From: Apoderus coryli
Taxonomy: Eukaryota > Arthropoda > Insecta > Coleoptera > Attelabidae
DNA: 64,000 bases
Assembly: GCA_911728435.2 (NCBI GenBank)
Contig: OU452204.1
Span: 19,158,001-19,222,000, forward strand
Reading direction: 5' to 3'
Under the pieces are notes generated by a model that was not told where the DNA came from, searched no databases, and worked only from the letters and a program-made list of their open reading frames with translations. Shown in pieces: positions 11,624 through 23,933 of this stretch (its first letter is position 1; every line of letters starts with the position of its first letter). A program made the position numbers and the translations under genes.

Positions 11624-12130
11624 GATTTAAGATTTTTGTATGGACTTTTACAAAGAATGAACCTATTACCCAAACAATTTTGGCTACAACTAAATATTGT
11701 GCTCTTTAAAAATCATAGGGGCTGTAATTTTTTTTTTAATATTTTGAATTAATGTACTGTATATGTAGGTAGTCGAATATATTCGCTTCGGCAAAGTTTC
11801 TTTAATTAGGGCATCGGAAGTTTCTTGGCAGGGCTTGCTTTATTTATAAATTCATCTATATTCATTGTGTTCGTAATTAGAATAATGGCTCCATGTTTTT
11901 GAAATATGATAGAATATCGTGCTATCTCTATATAATAAATATAACGTGGGTGTGGATTGCTTTGATTTATGGAAAATATTGATCTTTACGATGATATTAA
12001 TATAATATCGACATAATATTATTATTCTACTTTACTTATTATATTATGCTGCGTTTTTCCTTACTTGATTTTCAATATTATGTTTGCTTTTATGGGCAAT
12101 ATAATATTTTCTTTAGTGGGTAGATTGTAC

Positions 12131-12400
12131 AGGGTGTTAGTAAATAAGTGCGAAAAGCTTTAGGGGGTGATTCTGCATGAAAAATAATGATAGTTTTCTT
12201 GTTTCGTTTCCGAGCCACAGTGAGTTAAAGTTTTTCTTAAAAACTGATGATTTATTTATTGCTCTGAAACCGATTGAGACATATGCAAATGAAAATTGGT
12301 GGGTTTTTACTTACAAAAGATATTTTGACATGCAATTAAGAAGTTTATGTTCATCAGTAACGCGCATTGCTCTCAATATGTTTAAATAAAAACATGTTAC
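12131..12400. repeat. Widespread insect transposon end
   Basis: Begins ACAGGGTGTTAGTAAATAAG, continues with a GGGGGTGATTCTGCATG block and a TTTATTTATTGCTCTGAAAC block. I recognise this layout as a repeat common in many insect genomes, but cannot assign it to a superfamily from the sequence. The frame at 12177-12389 is incidental. Confidence 0.5.
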
Positions 12401-12530
12401 GGCACTGAGAGATTTTAAAATTTGAAATTTTCGTTCAATTTTTGTCAAAAAAAGTTCTCTTGCTTGTTTTATTTGGTTGGGTCGCCATTTTTATGCAAAA
12501 AAAAACATCCTAACGCATATTTTTGATTTC

Positions 12531-13180
12531 TCTAATAATAATATTTATTAAAGCCATGAAAGAAGGAAAATACATTACATAGTATAGACGAAACAATAGC
12601 TTAATAAATATGTGAAAAATTAATTAATTCGAAGAAATGGTAACACACCAAGATTCGATTAAAGATCACCTTGTCAGTAACCTCAAATCAATCATCCGTT
12701 CCGATTACAGTACATTCTAGTTTCTCACATAATTTGATATTGATTACAATATAAATAACATTCACAAATAACAATCAAACCCTCGAATTAGACAGGCGTG
12801 TATTATCAGTTGTGTTTTGCAATTAATGACAGCTTATATAATTATTTATTAACCACACATTTAAATGTTTTCTGAATCCTTTAGGACGGATCTTTAGTTT
12901 GTACTCAACAGAAAGTAGATTAAACAATTTCTGGTCAATATTCATATAACTTCTTTGGCCTATTGTTAAATGTGGCCTAGGTAATGTAATATTTTCACCA
13001 GCCTTATATCTAGTACTGTAATTATGAGATATGTTACTGTCTAGCATATTGGTTTTTGACATGTGGAGTAAAGAACTTTTATAAAACAAGTTTTCAAAGC
13101 TTAGCATGGAAAAATCCCTGTAGATCTGATCTGAAGGATATCTTGTGTCCAGTCCAAAGATTATTATATTAAATTGTGGC
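12531..13180 (-). pseudogene. LINE (CR1/Jockey-type) C-terminus with ATT tail
   Basis: Minus-strand reading gives FNIIIFGLDTRYPSDQIYRD and then an open stretch to 12823 with SHNYSTRYKAG, LPRPHLTIGQRSYM, KLFNLL and FRKHLNVWLI. This is the typical C-terminal region of a LINE RT protein (YNIIxWG, HNYxTR, GQRS, KFNxLP, FKxxLKxWL). About 280 bases of 3' untranslated sequence follow, ending in AATAAATATTATTATTAG at about 12531-12550. RT core and endonuclease are absent, so it is 5' truncated, but the remaining frame is unbroken from 13175 to 12823. Confidence 0.75.
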
Positions 13181-13434
13181 TCATTTTTTAATCTTGGTGA
13201 CGTTCCTCAGGGACCACTTTTGTATGTACATTTGACTTGGCTGTTTACTGAGGTGTTGTTAAAGTCATGCTACAAAAAAACTAACTCACCCTGTATATGT
13301 AGTTATAGTGTGAGGCATAAATTGCAAATTAACGGCCAAAAAAACTGAATTTCTTTTGTATACATCTGAGGCGATTGTTGAATTTAAAATTCAGGCTTCA
13401 AAAAAAGCCAGATCGGACCAAAAATCCGTATATG

Positions 13435-13580
13435 CGACTGGCCTACTCAACTTTACCACGAATGTGATTAACAAACGTAAGCTATGAATCGAACACAATA
13501 CCAAGGTACTTAATGGTCTTCAACGAAGATAGCGGAACACCATTGATCTCATGAGAGAACCCAGTACTGTCCCTTTTTCT
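13435..13580 (-). pseudogene. LINE RT thumb-region scrap
   Basis: The minus strand encodes INGVPLSSLKTIKYLGIVFD, a stop, then LTFVNHIRGKVE. The YLGIxFD...FxxHI pattern is the conserved block after the RT palm in Jockey/R1-type LINEs. Both ends break off. Confidence 0.65.
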
Positions 13581-13739
13581 CTTAATAGAATATAATAAAA
13601 TAATTTGATAAAAAATTATTTCATATTTTGAATAAGTTTATATAGTAAATGTTTTTTTTTTTATTTTGACCCCTTGGGTACGGGCAGTCTGCCTAAATAC
13701 AATCTTAACCCTATAAGATGCAGTGGTGGCGATGTTAGC

Positions 13740-14090
13740 AGAATTCGCTTTAAACAAGACACACACATATATTTAAAAATGTTAGCAATTTTCAGCCAAC
13801 CCAGTCACATACCAAAAGACAACATGAGTTGTGAATTCTTTGCACTCTTTCCGATATGAGAACATCAAGGCAGGGTTAATAACAAGTCAAACCATAACTT
13901 ACTCTCGAAATCACCACAGCAGTTTCTTCATGTTTGATGAAAGGAACTTTCTATTAGCGTATAATAATAGTTTCAACTACATGTAACATTGTTGGGTCAC
14001 ATATGAGACATGTCTTTGAAAGCGTAAATCTTCATCAAACAACAGCCCCAGATTCTTCACGGGATGTGCCATTTAACATAACTAATCATA
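13740..14090 (-). pseudogene. LINE RT C-terminal half, frameshifted
   Basis: Minus-strand frames read HPVKNLGLLFDEDLRFQRHV, SYVTQQCYM, ANRKFLSSNMKKLL and, after shifts, CLDVLISERVQRIHNSCC. The same order of blocks (VKNLGL, HxS, KxLC, RIQxxQNSC) is seen in the well-preserved LINE at 42.7 kb, so this is a diverged relative of that family. Several stops and frameshifts; no tail found. Confidence 0.65.
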
Positions 14091-15599
14091 TATGTCAAAA
14101 TGTTGACAATAGATTGACATAAATCATTTCTGACACCATACTCTGACGATTCAGAAAAAATGCTACAACTTTGATAATTTAAACTATACTGTGTGATCAA
14201 AATGAAAAGAGATTGCTAAAATATACCTCATCACCCTGTACGTATGTATTATTTTACTGTTAACTGAATAAAGATTATTAGTAAGAATGGTCAGTCCACG
14301 TCCTAATTTTTCCAAATAATGCCACATTCCCAAAACGACAACAAGGCCTCTGTTTTTCTATTTTATATATTTTTTACACAAGAAATATTCTACCTGAATG
14401 GGTATTTTATAGACAAACAGATGTAATAAGTATCCATCTAATAACATAACCCCTATATACGAAACTGTATAATTGTATAATTTTTTCATTGTACTTAATA
14501 AAAATACTAAACGATGTTTTCTTTCTGTAGTGTGTCCATTGAAGTCTGCTGTAGACGTAAATAAGCATTTTTTTAAAAATGTCTGGCGGTCATTGTGTCA
14601 GACCATAATATACAGAGTTTAACCAAATTTGATATCTTCAATTGTAATTGCTGAGGGGACTTAATATTATTGATTGACACTTGAAGTGTCAATGAATAAT
14701 GGATAAGTTGTTTACGTATTTTTTTTATTATTATTATTATAGATATTTGGATGGGGAAAAAATATATGAGCTTTTTAAGGATAAATTTCCTTTAAACTCA
14801 TCAGTATTCGTACTCGGAAAACTGACAGCAAAATCGGGAGAAGGCAAAATTATACCGTTAAAAAGATAAATGTATCTAATAAAATAAAAGTTCTTGTGTT
14901 TTTACTAATGTTAAAAGCTGAAACGGTGAATTAGCGGTGTTTCGTTCCCTGCACTACACCTCTTTATCAACCCGCGAGCCGCTACTGAACCCTATATTTG
15001 TGACATTCATCAGTCTTCGATATAGTGAAGTAAAATCGGTAGTATAGTGTGTACACAAAGGGTCACACTGTATGGATTTTATGTATTTCAATTATTTAAT
15101 AATATAAGATTGTGTTTTAAAATAAAATACCAATACAACACAGCATTTCTTTTTTTATTGTAAGCTACACCTGGTCAATAGCAGCTTACACCTAACCAAT
15201 GGAAATGCACCTGCATGTAACAATTTGTACATTTTCCCGTTGTTCATTAAAAGAGATGTACCACATGCGGCATATTATTTATCGAAAATACACTGAACTT
15301 TTTAATAAAGTTGAGAATGTTTTTTTTTGCTTCTGCTTATTTAATGTATTTTATCTAAAAAAGTGCACACTACGCAACATGGCGCCACAATTTGAATAGG
15401 TACAACGAAATTGGTAATGTAATTAACTAAAAAGCTTATAAATTGGTTTTGCTATAGATAATATGTTATATTTTAACCTTTTTGTTGCTCCCATCATGGG
15501 TACCGGCCGCATTTTCGCCGATCCTAATGGGTTCACTTATGAGAGTAAATTCTATGCATTTGATTGGTTAAAAGCCATCACGCAATGGTTTGTTTTCCT
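14091..15599. other. No gene recognised
   Basis: AT-rich, with several short spurious frames and an ACCCTGTACG transposon-like end near 14233. Nothing else can be supported. Confidence 0.45.
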
Positions 15600-15850
15600 A
15601 CGTACTATTTGCACGTTAGATTCTGAAGTTACTTGAGACGATTAAGACTGTGTCTGTATGTATTTTTCCACGATAACGCCTAAACGCTTTAACCAATTGA
15701 GCTAAATTTATGGTATATGAGTTTGGAGCAGTCCTAGCATGAAGCCATTAGATTTTGGTTGAAATGGATTAAGCCCTGTGATAGGGGTGGACACAACCAC
15801 TAAATTTTCCTATATCAGTAGGGGTCGAGTCGATTCGGTTAACAAGAAGA
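15600..15850. repeat. Dispersed repeat H, copy 1
   Basis: Shares ACGCTTTAACCAATTGAGCT, GAGTTTGGAGCAGTCCTA and CCCTGTGATAGGGGTGGACA with copies at 28590-28960 and 55305-55430, all in the same orientation. The copies lack coding sequence. Such conserved non-coding stretches with GTCTGTATGT-like starts are common in insect Helitron-type or other non-autonomous elements; the class here is a guess. Confidence 0.6.
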
Positions 15851-16164
15851 CAAATAGACCAAAAATTGAAAGTTATTCTTGATTTTTTGCTTGTGGAAAA
15901 AATAACAACTGAAGACTGGAATTTTCAAAGGTGCTAAGTGCCAATTTTATTAAAATTTATTGTTTCCCTTAAAAATGAGCTTTGTACCATTGGCAACATT
16001 TTATAAAGCGTGCTAAGTGCCAAACAATTTAACCGCTGTCTAAAAATGGTGCCCGCTCTAAGTACACATGACGATTATAGCATGCTAAGTGCCATCAGTC
16101 ATCTGATTCCTAAAGATTGGCAACCTATTATTGAGAGCAGACTATTTAACATTCAAGCTGCCAG

Positions 16165-17565
16165 CATGGGCGCCGGAAGTAATTAAATTAGAGGAGGGCA
16201 AGGCAAAAAATACTAAGTAAGGAAAACAAAAGTATTATGTATATAATATGTGGCAAAATACCTATATACTTATACAGTCAATCCAACTTCTTTTGAAGTT
16301 TAATTTATATATTAAGTACTTTAAAAAAAACTTAGATAAACTGATCCTGATCGGTTATAACATAAATTGAACATAAGTTTAATCAGAAAATAGCAGTACA
16401 ATATTCCTTCGTTTTTGTGAAAATCGATCTATCACTTTTTTAATAAACACGTCTTTGTTCTTATTTACAAGTTCTCTGTGTACGCTGAGAAGGCATAATC
16501 CAGATAGTATTTCTTCACACATGGTAGACCTTAACCAAGTTTTCACCCGTCTTAAGGTACTAAACGATCTTTCAAAAATTGTGACCGTTGTTGGAGATAA
16601 AGCCAAAAAAATAGCAATTGCTTTTTTGTTACTTGGGAAAAACTCACAATGTTTTTCCAATAAATCGGCGAACTCTAACTGAATATTTTCATTTTCATTT
16701 TTCTCTATCCACATTTCATCCCATGTTCCACTCTCATTCTCTGAATTTTCTAAATCGTATACTTTGGCTATGTTAGGAATTTTTTCTATTAATTTCCTAT
16801 ACTCTTCTGTTACAGTTAACTCTGGATGAAACAGGCACAAAGAAAATGCAATTTCTGTTTCTTCTGAAAATCTTATCTCAATTGAGCGGATAATTGAATA
16901 AACAAAGAAACACGGTAATATTCCTCGCAAGACTTCGTTTCGTAATTAGCTCTATAAATTTGATTTGATCCCAGTCTAGGAATTCTTAGTGGTATGTCAA
17001 ATTTATCACCAACTTTTTCAGGTTTTTGGAAAATTTCCTTAAAATATTTTTCAGCGTCAGATCTGTGATTTTTTAGTGCAGACAAAAGTGTTTTAATATG
17101 GTTTTTTGCCGAAAGAAGATTTATTATTTCTCCTTGTAGTATGTTGCACACCGGTTCCAATTTAGCACTCTAATGTGAAATGATGTGGAGACAGAGTATG
17201 AATTTACAAGTCGAAACTGCAGCTAATAATTGATTAGCTTTTGATCTTGTCTCTGTGCTGAATTCTATTGAATAAGCCAAATGTCTCAAAGCCCCTCTTA
17301 TTTCTTCGTAATTTTCGGAAAATATTCTGATGGATTTGTACTTTGAGGACCATCGTGTCACAAAATAATGGGATTTTAGGGACATATTTTCTTCTATATG
17401 GACTGTCACGAAAAAATTTAATAACTTTGTTGATATAATCTGCAGTTATTCTGTATATCTTGGATACGGTTTAAATAATTTACCACTAAAGTTATGTATG
17501 TGATATTTTCCTGTATTTAGGTGTTCCAGGGGGGGGGGGGGGGGCAAGACGGGGCGCCTGTAATA
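16165..17565 (-). mobile_element. hAT-type element, probable limits
   Basis: The transposase relic is bracketed by CATGGGCGCCGGAAG on the left (about 16166) and, reversed, CAGGCGCCCCGTCTTG on the right (ending about 17562). These are plausible diverged hAT terminal repeats (CAGGGGCGCC type). No clear 8-base target duplication is visible, so the limits are tentative. A run of about 18 G bases starts at 17529 inside the right end. Confidence 0.5.
16379..17409 (-). pseudogene. hAT transposase (ZMYM/TTF-finger-like group), broken
   Basis: Minus strand. The first part, 17409-16873, is one frame interrupted by a stop at 17170. It includes FVTRWSSKYKSIRIF, YEEIRGALRHLAYSIEF and EPVCNILQGEIINLLSAKNH. 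After a frameshift near 16930 it continues to 16379 with EIAFSLCLFHPE, LEFADLLEKHCEFFPSN, TVTIFERSFSTLRRVKTWLR and GLCLLSVHRE. The ERSFSTLRRVKTWLRSTM block is the hAT C-terminal dimerisation region. The N-terminal zinc-finger part and the first catalytic aspartate are not found. A hAT transposase cuts and pastes its element; this copy cannot be functional. Confidence 0.8.
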
Positions 17566-17671
17566 CAGTGTTAAACTTGACAGCAGTCCAGTTCAGCAAA
17601 ACTACGCATATTCGACATCCAAGAATGTTGTTATGTAAAAATAGTTTTTCTGCCTGTATAGATTTTAAAAA

Positions 17672-17845
17672 ATGCCAATATTAAAAAAGTTATCTATCCC
17701 AGATGTACAGAAAATAACACTGGAAGAATTGCCTCATGAAAGTCACATAAGTGTCGATAAAAAAACATATAGAAGATATTATGATTCCGTTTTTGGAGAA
17801 TTTGGAACAAAAAGATTTTTACAAAAAAATAAGTTATTACAATAA
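17672..17845 (+). CDS. Short open frame of 57 codons, unrecognised
   Basis: Starts MPILKKLSIPDVQKITLEEL and ends FLQKNKLLQ with a TAA. Composition is mixed and charged rather than the Lys/Phe/Ile-rich pattern typical of chance frames here, with a run of basic and aromatic residues in the middle (KKTYRRYYDS). It lies about 110 bases beyond the hAT end. I do not recognise a family. It could be a gene fragment, part of another element, or chance. Confidence 0.25.
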   Translation: MPILKKLSIPDVQKITLEELPHESHISVDKKTYRRYYDSVFGEFGTKRFLQKNKLLQ

Positions 17846-18606
17846 GTCTTCCATGGCACTTGTACATTTGGTTAAACATGGCACTTAGCACGTTTCCAAT
17901 TTCATTTTTGAAAATATATTTTTGAACTGAATACTTCTTTGGTCGCATGAGAGTCATTTTTCAAGGTCGCGTCACGCCACGATTTATAAATTTTTCGTCT
18001 CGCAAAAGATACCTTTGAAATATCCAGTCTTCAACTAAAAAAAATTCTTGTTAAACAATTTTATAACTGTTTTTTGAAGCACCGCCATTGTAATTTTTGA
18101 GCATTTATTTTACAATTGACACGCGCATCTTACGTACTCAGTTTTTGCTTAACATCAATGATCAATCTATTGAGAAAATGCCATAAAGTTCTTACTCTGC
18201 TTATTTATTTTACGTCAAAGTATCGGAATTATATTTTCCTATGATCCTAGTTGCTGTACAATATTTTTTTTATATGTTTATATGTATGTGCATGGAGGCC
18301 GAAAAACTTTATAATGATCAAAAAACTCCCTAAAACTTTTTAATTAAACCATGTACAAAACAAATAAAAAATAACCATATGTGTTAACGTAAACCACTAA
18401 TAATTCCGGTGAAGGGGCGTTATTATAAATAATTTGAAAAGTTTCCAACTATATAGTCTCAACTTTCGTTTATAGTTAATATTAATTAATTTAGTGAACT
18501 GATGTTTTTCCACCAATTCCAGAAATACAAGGAAAAAGTATAGTAAACACATATCCGCGGTGGAAATTTTAATTAATAAAATGTCGGTCTATATGTTGTC
18601 GAACCT
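17846..18606. other. No gene recognised
   Basis: AT-rich sequence without recognisable elements. Confidence 0.4.
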
Positions 18607-18955
18607 TCAATAGCATAGGCAGGAAGCTAACTTTGCTTTGCATACACATGCGTTGCTAATATTGTTAGGAGAGTCTCTAAAATTCAAAAACCCAGAGGAA
18701 CAGTCATTTAAACAAGTACCTAGTTGTGCCAAATTTCGTTTTAAAATTTTATGACAATCGGAATTGTCATCAACTGAAAAATGATATGGGACAAGATAAC
18801 CACTATATGGGTCTACATAAAAAAAACTGACAAATGCAGGAGAGAAGAGAAAAGTAAGAAAAAAACAAAATTTTGACAAAACTCGATTTATTATCCAACA
18901 GCCTTCGAGGGCAATACAACGAGTATATCGATTTTCCAAATTTGCGATACCATAC
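18607..18955 (-). pseudogene. Mariner transposase C-terminal scrap
   Basis: Minus-strand frame LENRYTRCIALEGCWIINRV resembles the last residues of mariner transposases (RWxKCIxxxGDYVE). It is followed by TTTTGTCAAAATTTTG-type 3' sequence. The same 3' sequence (AAAATTTTGACAAAACTCGA) is repeated at 56027-56110. The remaining part of this frame, to 18607, has no similarity I recognise and is probably flank. Confidence 0.45.
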
Positions 18956-19712
18956 GAGAATGTGTCCAGGAATTCTAATTCACGAGATAATCGGGCCTAT
19001 TTTCATAGTATGAAAACCTAACTTTATTTAGAACTTAGTCCCTCGAAAACCAGACCGATGAATCCGGAAACCTCGTTCTTTGGAGGTACTTAATAACTGA
19101 AGTTTATAATTATTGATATTGTCATTTTTTGCTATTGTATTTCGTTGTTTACTGTGCTTTTTCTCACAAACGAATCGAACAATTTCATTTAATTTTTGGT
19201 ATAAGGATAACGCATTTCAAGTAGCTTAAAATGATATCACAAGACCAGGGGTGGCATTTAAAATAAGCATAGGCATAACGGTGAAGGGGTGTACCACAAA
19301 TTCAACCAACAGTGGTTTTGAAGCTCCCCGTCCAAGGTAAAATCGACGTTATTTGGAGGTGGCCAGTTTTAAAATGAAGGCACTGTATAAATCCATTAAA
19401 AGATGTAATATTTTCCGTGAATATTTACTAAAACATGTTTTCAATCTTGAAAATTGCCTTAATTATATTAAATATACTTAATATACTGATCAATAACATA
19501 ATTATTATAATATTGAAAATAAGATATCGCTTAATTGGGCATGCTTAAAAGAAATGATTTGCGAAACTGGAAAAAGAAAGATAATGAAGAAAAAAACTGA
19601 AAGTTTGATGGTTACAGATTATGGAAGTTATTTGGGTAATATTGCCTTCATTAATGTCGGTGATACATAATATAGAATAGTCTTATACCGGATGCAACAT
19701 TTAAACTACATA

Positions 19713-20070
19713 CAGGGTGATTCAGTTTTTAAGGATCAAACTCCAACAGGAGATTCTACTTATGAAAACACGAAAAAAACGTCATATTAATATCTACATA
19801 TGTTTTGTTATCGAGATACAGGGTGTTAAAGGTACCACCCTGATGGTGGTTTTATTCATTTCTTTCCGAAACGTTTCTAGATATCGTAATGACATTTTGC
19901 AAGTGGTTACTTTTTTAAAATCTCTGTCAACAGATGTTAGGATTTTACTCGATAACCGTACATTTTATCAATATCACATAAGAACATATTTTTTACGTGA
20001 AATATGTTAGATTTTAAGTTTCTGGGCTCAAACTTGCAAAAAAAGATTGCATAAAAGAGTTAGGGTAGAT
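19713..20070. mobile_element. Fold-back element family C, truncated copy
   Basis: Begins CAGGGTGATTCAGTTTTTAA after a TA and continues AGGATCAAACTC. It matches the reverse complement of the right half of 36776-37556: shared GTTAGATTTTA, TGCATAAAA and AGTTAGGGTAG blocks in the same order. Only one arm is present. The frame at 19717-20010 is incidental. Confidence 0.65.
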
Positions 20071-21454
20071 TATTCTTCTTCTTAAGTGTTGCGTATAGTA
20101 ATTATGAGTATATTTATGTTCTTTGTCCGGAATATTGTTCTGCTATATAATTACATCATCCCTTGTGACGACAGCTGCCTTTTTCTGTTTAGGACTTGCT
20201 GATGTCAGTAACATACAGGGTTCTTCATATGTGTGGAAACGCAGAACCACGTAAATAGATTCTAAATCAAGCGCTTTTTTGGGGTGAGCATATGATTTAG
20301 AACCTATTTAGGCGAAAATGATTGTAAAGCACTAATGAACGATTTATTATAGTGGATCCAGGAGGAGAAAATCAAATTGCAATAAAAATGAAACACACTG
20401 TGTGTCATTAATTAATTACATATTTCGGCATATAAGAGAAACCAAACCCACAATACCTATCCAATATTTAGATCAAGTCCAACGTTTTGGTATATCTTTT
20501 TTACATTCAAGAAAAATACGTACAACTACATTCGGTTTTCGTAAAAAATGTAACATACTACATCCAATTTTAAAACTCAACGTTGATAAATATTTAAACT
20601 ACCCTTATACTGAAAAGAAAAGAGATGGATTTTCATTTTTCATAATGAAACGCTTCAATAATTCAAGTTCATATTGTACATACGCGCTTAGCAAAGGCGT
20701 AGCACACGAAAAAATGTTTGCAACATTGTAGATTAAATGAGGACGATGACTTCAAATGATTTGATAACATTTTTTCTACAGTTAAAATCAAACTGAGCGA
20801 GAAACACGTTTTCATTCTTGAAATCCAGACTCATTTCTGTTGCTAATTGCATAAAATTAAATTTAAGCATGTGAATATGTGCATGTTAAGTATCGCGGTC
20901 GTTTCCTATGAGTCCTGCGAATCATATTTCTGATGAAATCTTGCATATACAATTGCTGCACTGACCGGTGAGGATAAGACGAGCAAGTTCGTTAGTCCTT
21001 TCAGCTACATTCACATTTTTATAGATTGAATTTCTCAAACATCACCATGGAACACTTGTCAATAATGGGAAAGGTTGATTAGAATGGATATGATTGGCGC
21101 ATCGTAACATTCTACGACCCTGTTGTTCCCTAACTTAAATTTCACCAAAGAGCACTTCTAGCTTACAATATACGTGAAGTATATATGTTTTTAATCAAAA
21201 AAAAAAGAATAAAAAAAAAACTCACAAAGACAAAGACATGTTTAATTTTCCATTTTTCCACAATCGGAATATATAATAAAAGTATATGGGAGACTGGGAT
21301 AGATCTCTGCTGGAGAGCAAGATTAACAACGTGGTGTGTGTACAGTAGCAAATATAATGCTAGTGAGTAATATCTTTGGCAAATGGCGCACTGTTTAAAT
21401 TAAATATTTGCCTTGGAGATTTAATTTATTTTTATATTTTTATATCGGAGAGTT
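20071..21454. other. No gene recognised
   Basis: Contains an open frame of about 109 codons (20402-20731) without recognisable motifs, and a TTCTTCTTCTTAAGTG stretch near 20079 that might be the end of an RTE-like LINE. Neither is strong enough to call. Confidence 0.35.
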
Positions 21455-21725
21455 ATTACACATAGTCGGATGTGCTTCATGGATCGGTCCTTGGCCCGGT
21501 TGTCCTCTTACTCTATACATTTGACGTGCCTGATGTCGTGAAGAACTGTGAAGTACAGTTTTTTGCGGATGACACTCAACTCTATTACCACTTCGACCCT
21601 TCCCAGTATGAGATTGCTGCTGAATGCTGACTTGCAATCCATCTCCAAGTACACAGCTTAAGGTTAAATTCAACTAAGTCAAAATCTGTGATGTTTGGCC
21701 CTAACACGCAGAGGAATTATTTAAA
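21455..21725 (+). pseudogene. LINE RT domain B-C fragment
   Basis: Plus-strand frame beginning GSVLGPVVLLLYTFDVPDVV then FFADDTQLYYHFDP, followed after a stop by LRLNSTKSKSVMFGP. This gives RT domain B (QGSxLGPLLF), the catalytic FADD box of domain C and the LN..KS..M block of domain D. The copy is truncated on both sides and carries one internal stop or shift around 21625. Confidence 0.75.
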
Positions 21726-21908
21726 AGAAAACTTATGTATATCCTGAAATCAAGTTGTATTCCCTTCGTTGAGACGGCCAATTTTGTTTTCTTAATCGGT
21801 AGAGTTTTTATTCTGAATTCAAATTCCTATACACTCCAAGAGTTATAATGTCGGTTAAACTAGATAAAAGTTGGAAATGACACTTGGCTTTAGAGTCAGA
21901 GTAATATA

Positions 21909-22683
21909 CACTGTGTCCTAGATAAGAATGGGATATCATTGGAAACTGTAGGCGTTACAATGTCAGTTAAACTAGAAAAAAGTTGTACAATTTAAACATC
22001 TTTGAACTGGTGTTTCCAAAAGTAAACTAACTTTAGCCGTTTTCGAGAATTTTTTAAAAAACTATTTTAGTTTTTATTGATTTCTGACATTATTTTTACA
22101 GGTATAAAAAAAATGAAAAGCACTTTCTCATTGTTACTTTTTGAGGAGAATAAGATAGCGTTTACAAATTTTTATCACGACGTTTCGTTATTGAAAAACA
22201 ATCATCAACTTGGTTTTTTTTTAATACGGCCATGGATTTTTTATTTTTTAATTTAAAGACATTTTCAATTCAAAAATAGGTGGTAGGTATATCAACGTAA
22301 TGGGCTAAACGGTGTTTTTAACTGTTATTAAAAATCGGCATAGTTTGGCACTTATTGGCACAAAAATTTCAACTAAATAGGTACTGAAATAGAAATAAAT
22401 TGTCAAATAATAATAAATTATTGTGAGTAACGTCGAAAGAATGTTAGTTAAGTGCCAAACTATAGCGACATTTCTTGAATAATTTTAAATAACAGCTAAA
22501 AACACAGAAACTGCTTTTAATTTTTTTATATCGATAAAAATAATGTCCGAAATAATAAATAAATAGAAACTAAAATCGCGAAAAATCGTTTTTTTAAAAA
22601 TTTATTGTCGAAAAAGGCTAAAGTTATTTTAATTTTGAAAACCAAGATTCCAATGCTATCCCATTCTGATCTTGGACACAGTG
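21909..22683. mobile_element. Fold-back element family A, copy 2
   Basis: Complete at both ends: CACTGTGTCCTAGATAAGAA on the left and, reversed, CACTGTGTCCAAGATCAGAA on the right, each flanked by TA. About 775 bases. Arms are alike for most of their length. No transposase. Confidence 0.85.
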
Positions 22684-23050
22684 TATATACGTTATTGAGG
22701 TTAAGTTTAGTAGTTTTCGAAAAATATGCATTTTTTGCAGCTGCTGATCACGAAACACTTAGATTAGGAAAACACTTAAACATGCAGATAAGTAAAACTC
22801 TTTTAAACACAAAAATGTACGAGTATAAGAAAATAAAAAAATCTTTATTACAAATTTTTAAGTGTTTTTGTCTTGTACGACGAAATTTTCCAAGTTTTAT
22901 ATTTGTGTTGGTGACTTTTCCTTTTTAGTTTTAATTTTGTCTTTTAAAAGACGTTGTTCATTTCCTTTTTAAATTTTTATATTGAGACACCGATCTGAGA
23001 GGTTCGGTTGAATATTCTAATTCACTATTTTTTGATTTTTACATTTTAAG

Positions 23051-23072
23051 CTGAGGATGGCTTAGGCGAAAC
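23051..23072 (+). other. Degenerate hammerhead-like motif
   Basis: CTGAGGATGGCTTAGGCGAA followed by AC. The end boxes resemble the motif found elsewhere in the window, but the stem is reduced to about two base pairs. Confidence 0.3.
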
Positions 23073-23933
23073 TAATTTATTCTCTTTGAATTTCTGATTT
23101 GTTTTATTTACTTTAAAACTTTCTACTACACCTTGACTATAATGGATATTATCTACTATTAAGTATTTATTTGGCAGTGCTAATCGCTATGCACCTTCGA
23201 ACAAAGGGAGCTTCCTCTAAAACATGAATATCCTTTCTGATAAGCATTCAATTCACCACTTCTATTTCATCTTAATAAAAAAGGTTTGATATACGTAGAA
23301 ATTCGAAAAGTTGACGTAGTATTAACCATGTGTGTGGCTTTTACAACGCATTGTTTCCCCTTCTATTATTGCATCAAATCCAATCTCGTAAATCTCCAGC
23401 CGCAAAACAAAACTCAAAATAATTTTTTTTAATTGCAGAAATCACGAAATATCGTTTAAATCAATATTTTTTTCCGTCTACCAATGGATACTGTATCATT
23501 TTAGGTATTGTAATCACAGATAATAATATGATTTGGTTATGGTAGCTCCTGACTTGGCTTTATGCATTTATGTATACATTTGCTTAGATATTCTTAAATG
23601 GATTTAACTAGTTCCTACAAAAATATTTAATCTAACATATATGAGTATGCAAAGCTGGTGCTCTTAGGGTCGAAAACGGTTTGTTTTTATGAATTATCAA
23701 CTGTGTGTGATGTTTAAAACTGATATTTACCATAAAAAAAATTGTCTATCAAAACATGACTTTAAGTCAGTCTGTTTTAGAAATTCGGGAGTCCGGGCGT
23801 AAAAGTATGTAGTCATTAATATAAAAAGTTGCAATATGAAGTATGTTAAAGAAAAAAAGATTTACTATTCTTTTTTAAATTTTTAGATTTTTAGTATTTT
23901 TAAAACTTGTTCAAATATGCTTTCACTGTGTCC

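Noticed and set aside
13145..13348. Plus-strand frame with GDVPQGPLLY, similar to RT domain B
   Set aside because: Only one short motif, surrounded by minus-strand LINE sequence and without YADD or other RT blocks; kept out as possibly relict but unsupported.
20402..20731. Open frame of 109 codons
   Set aside because: No motif recognised, no ATG at its start, and a Lys/Phe/Ser/Tyr-rich composition usual for chance frames in AT-rich DNA.
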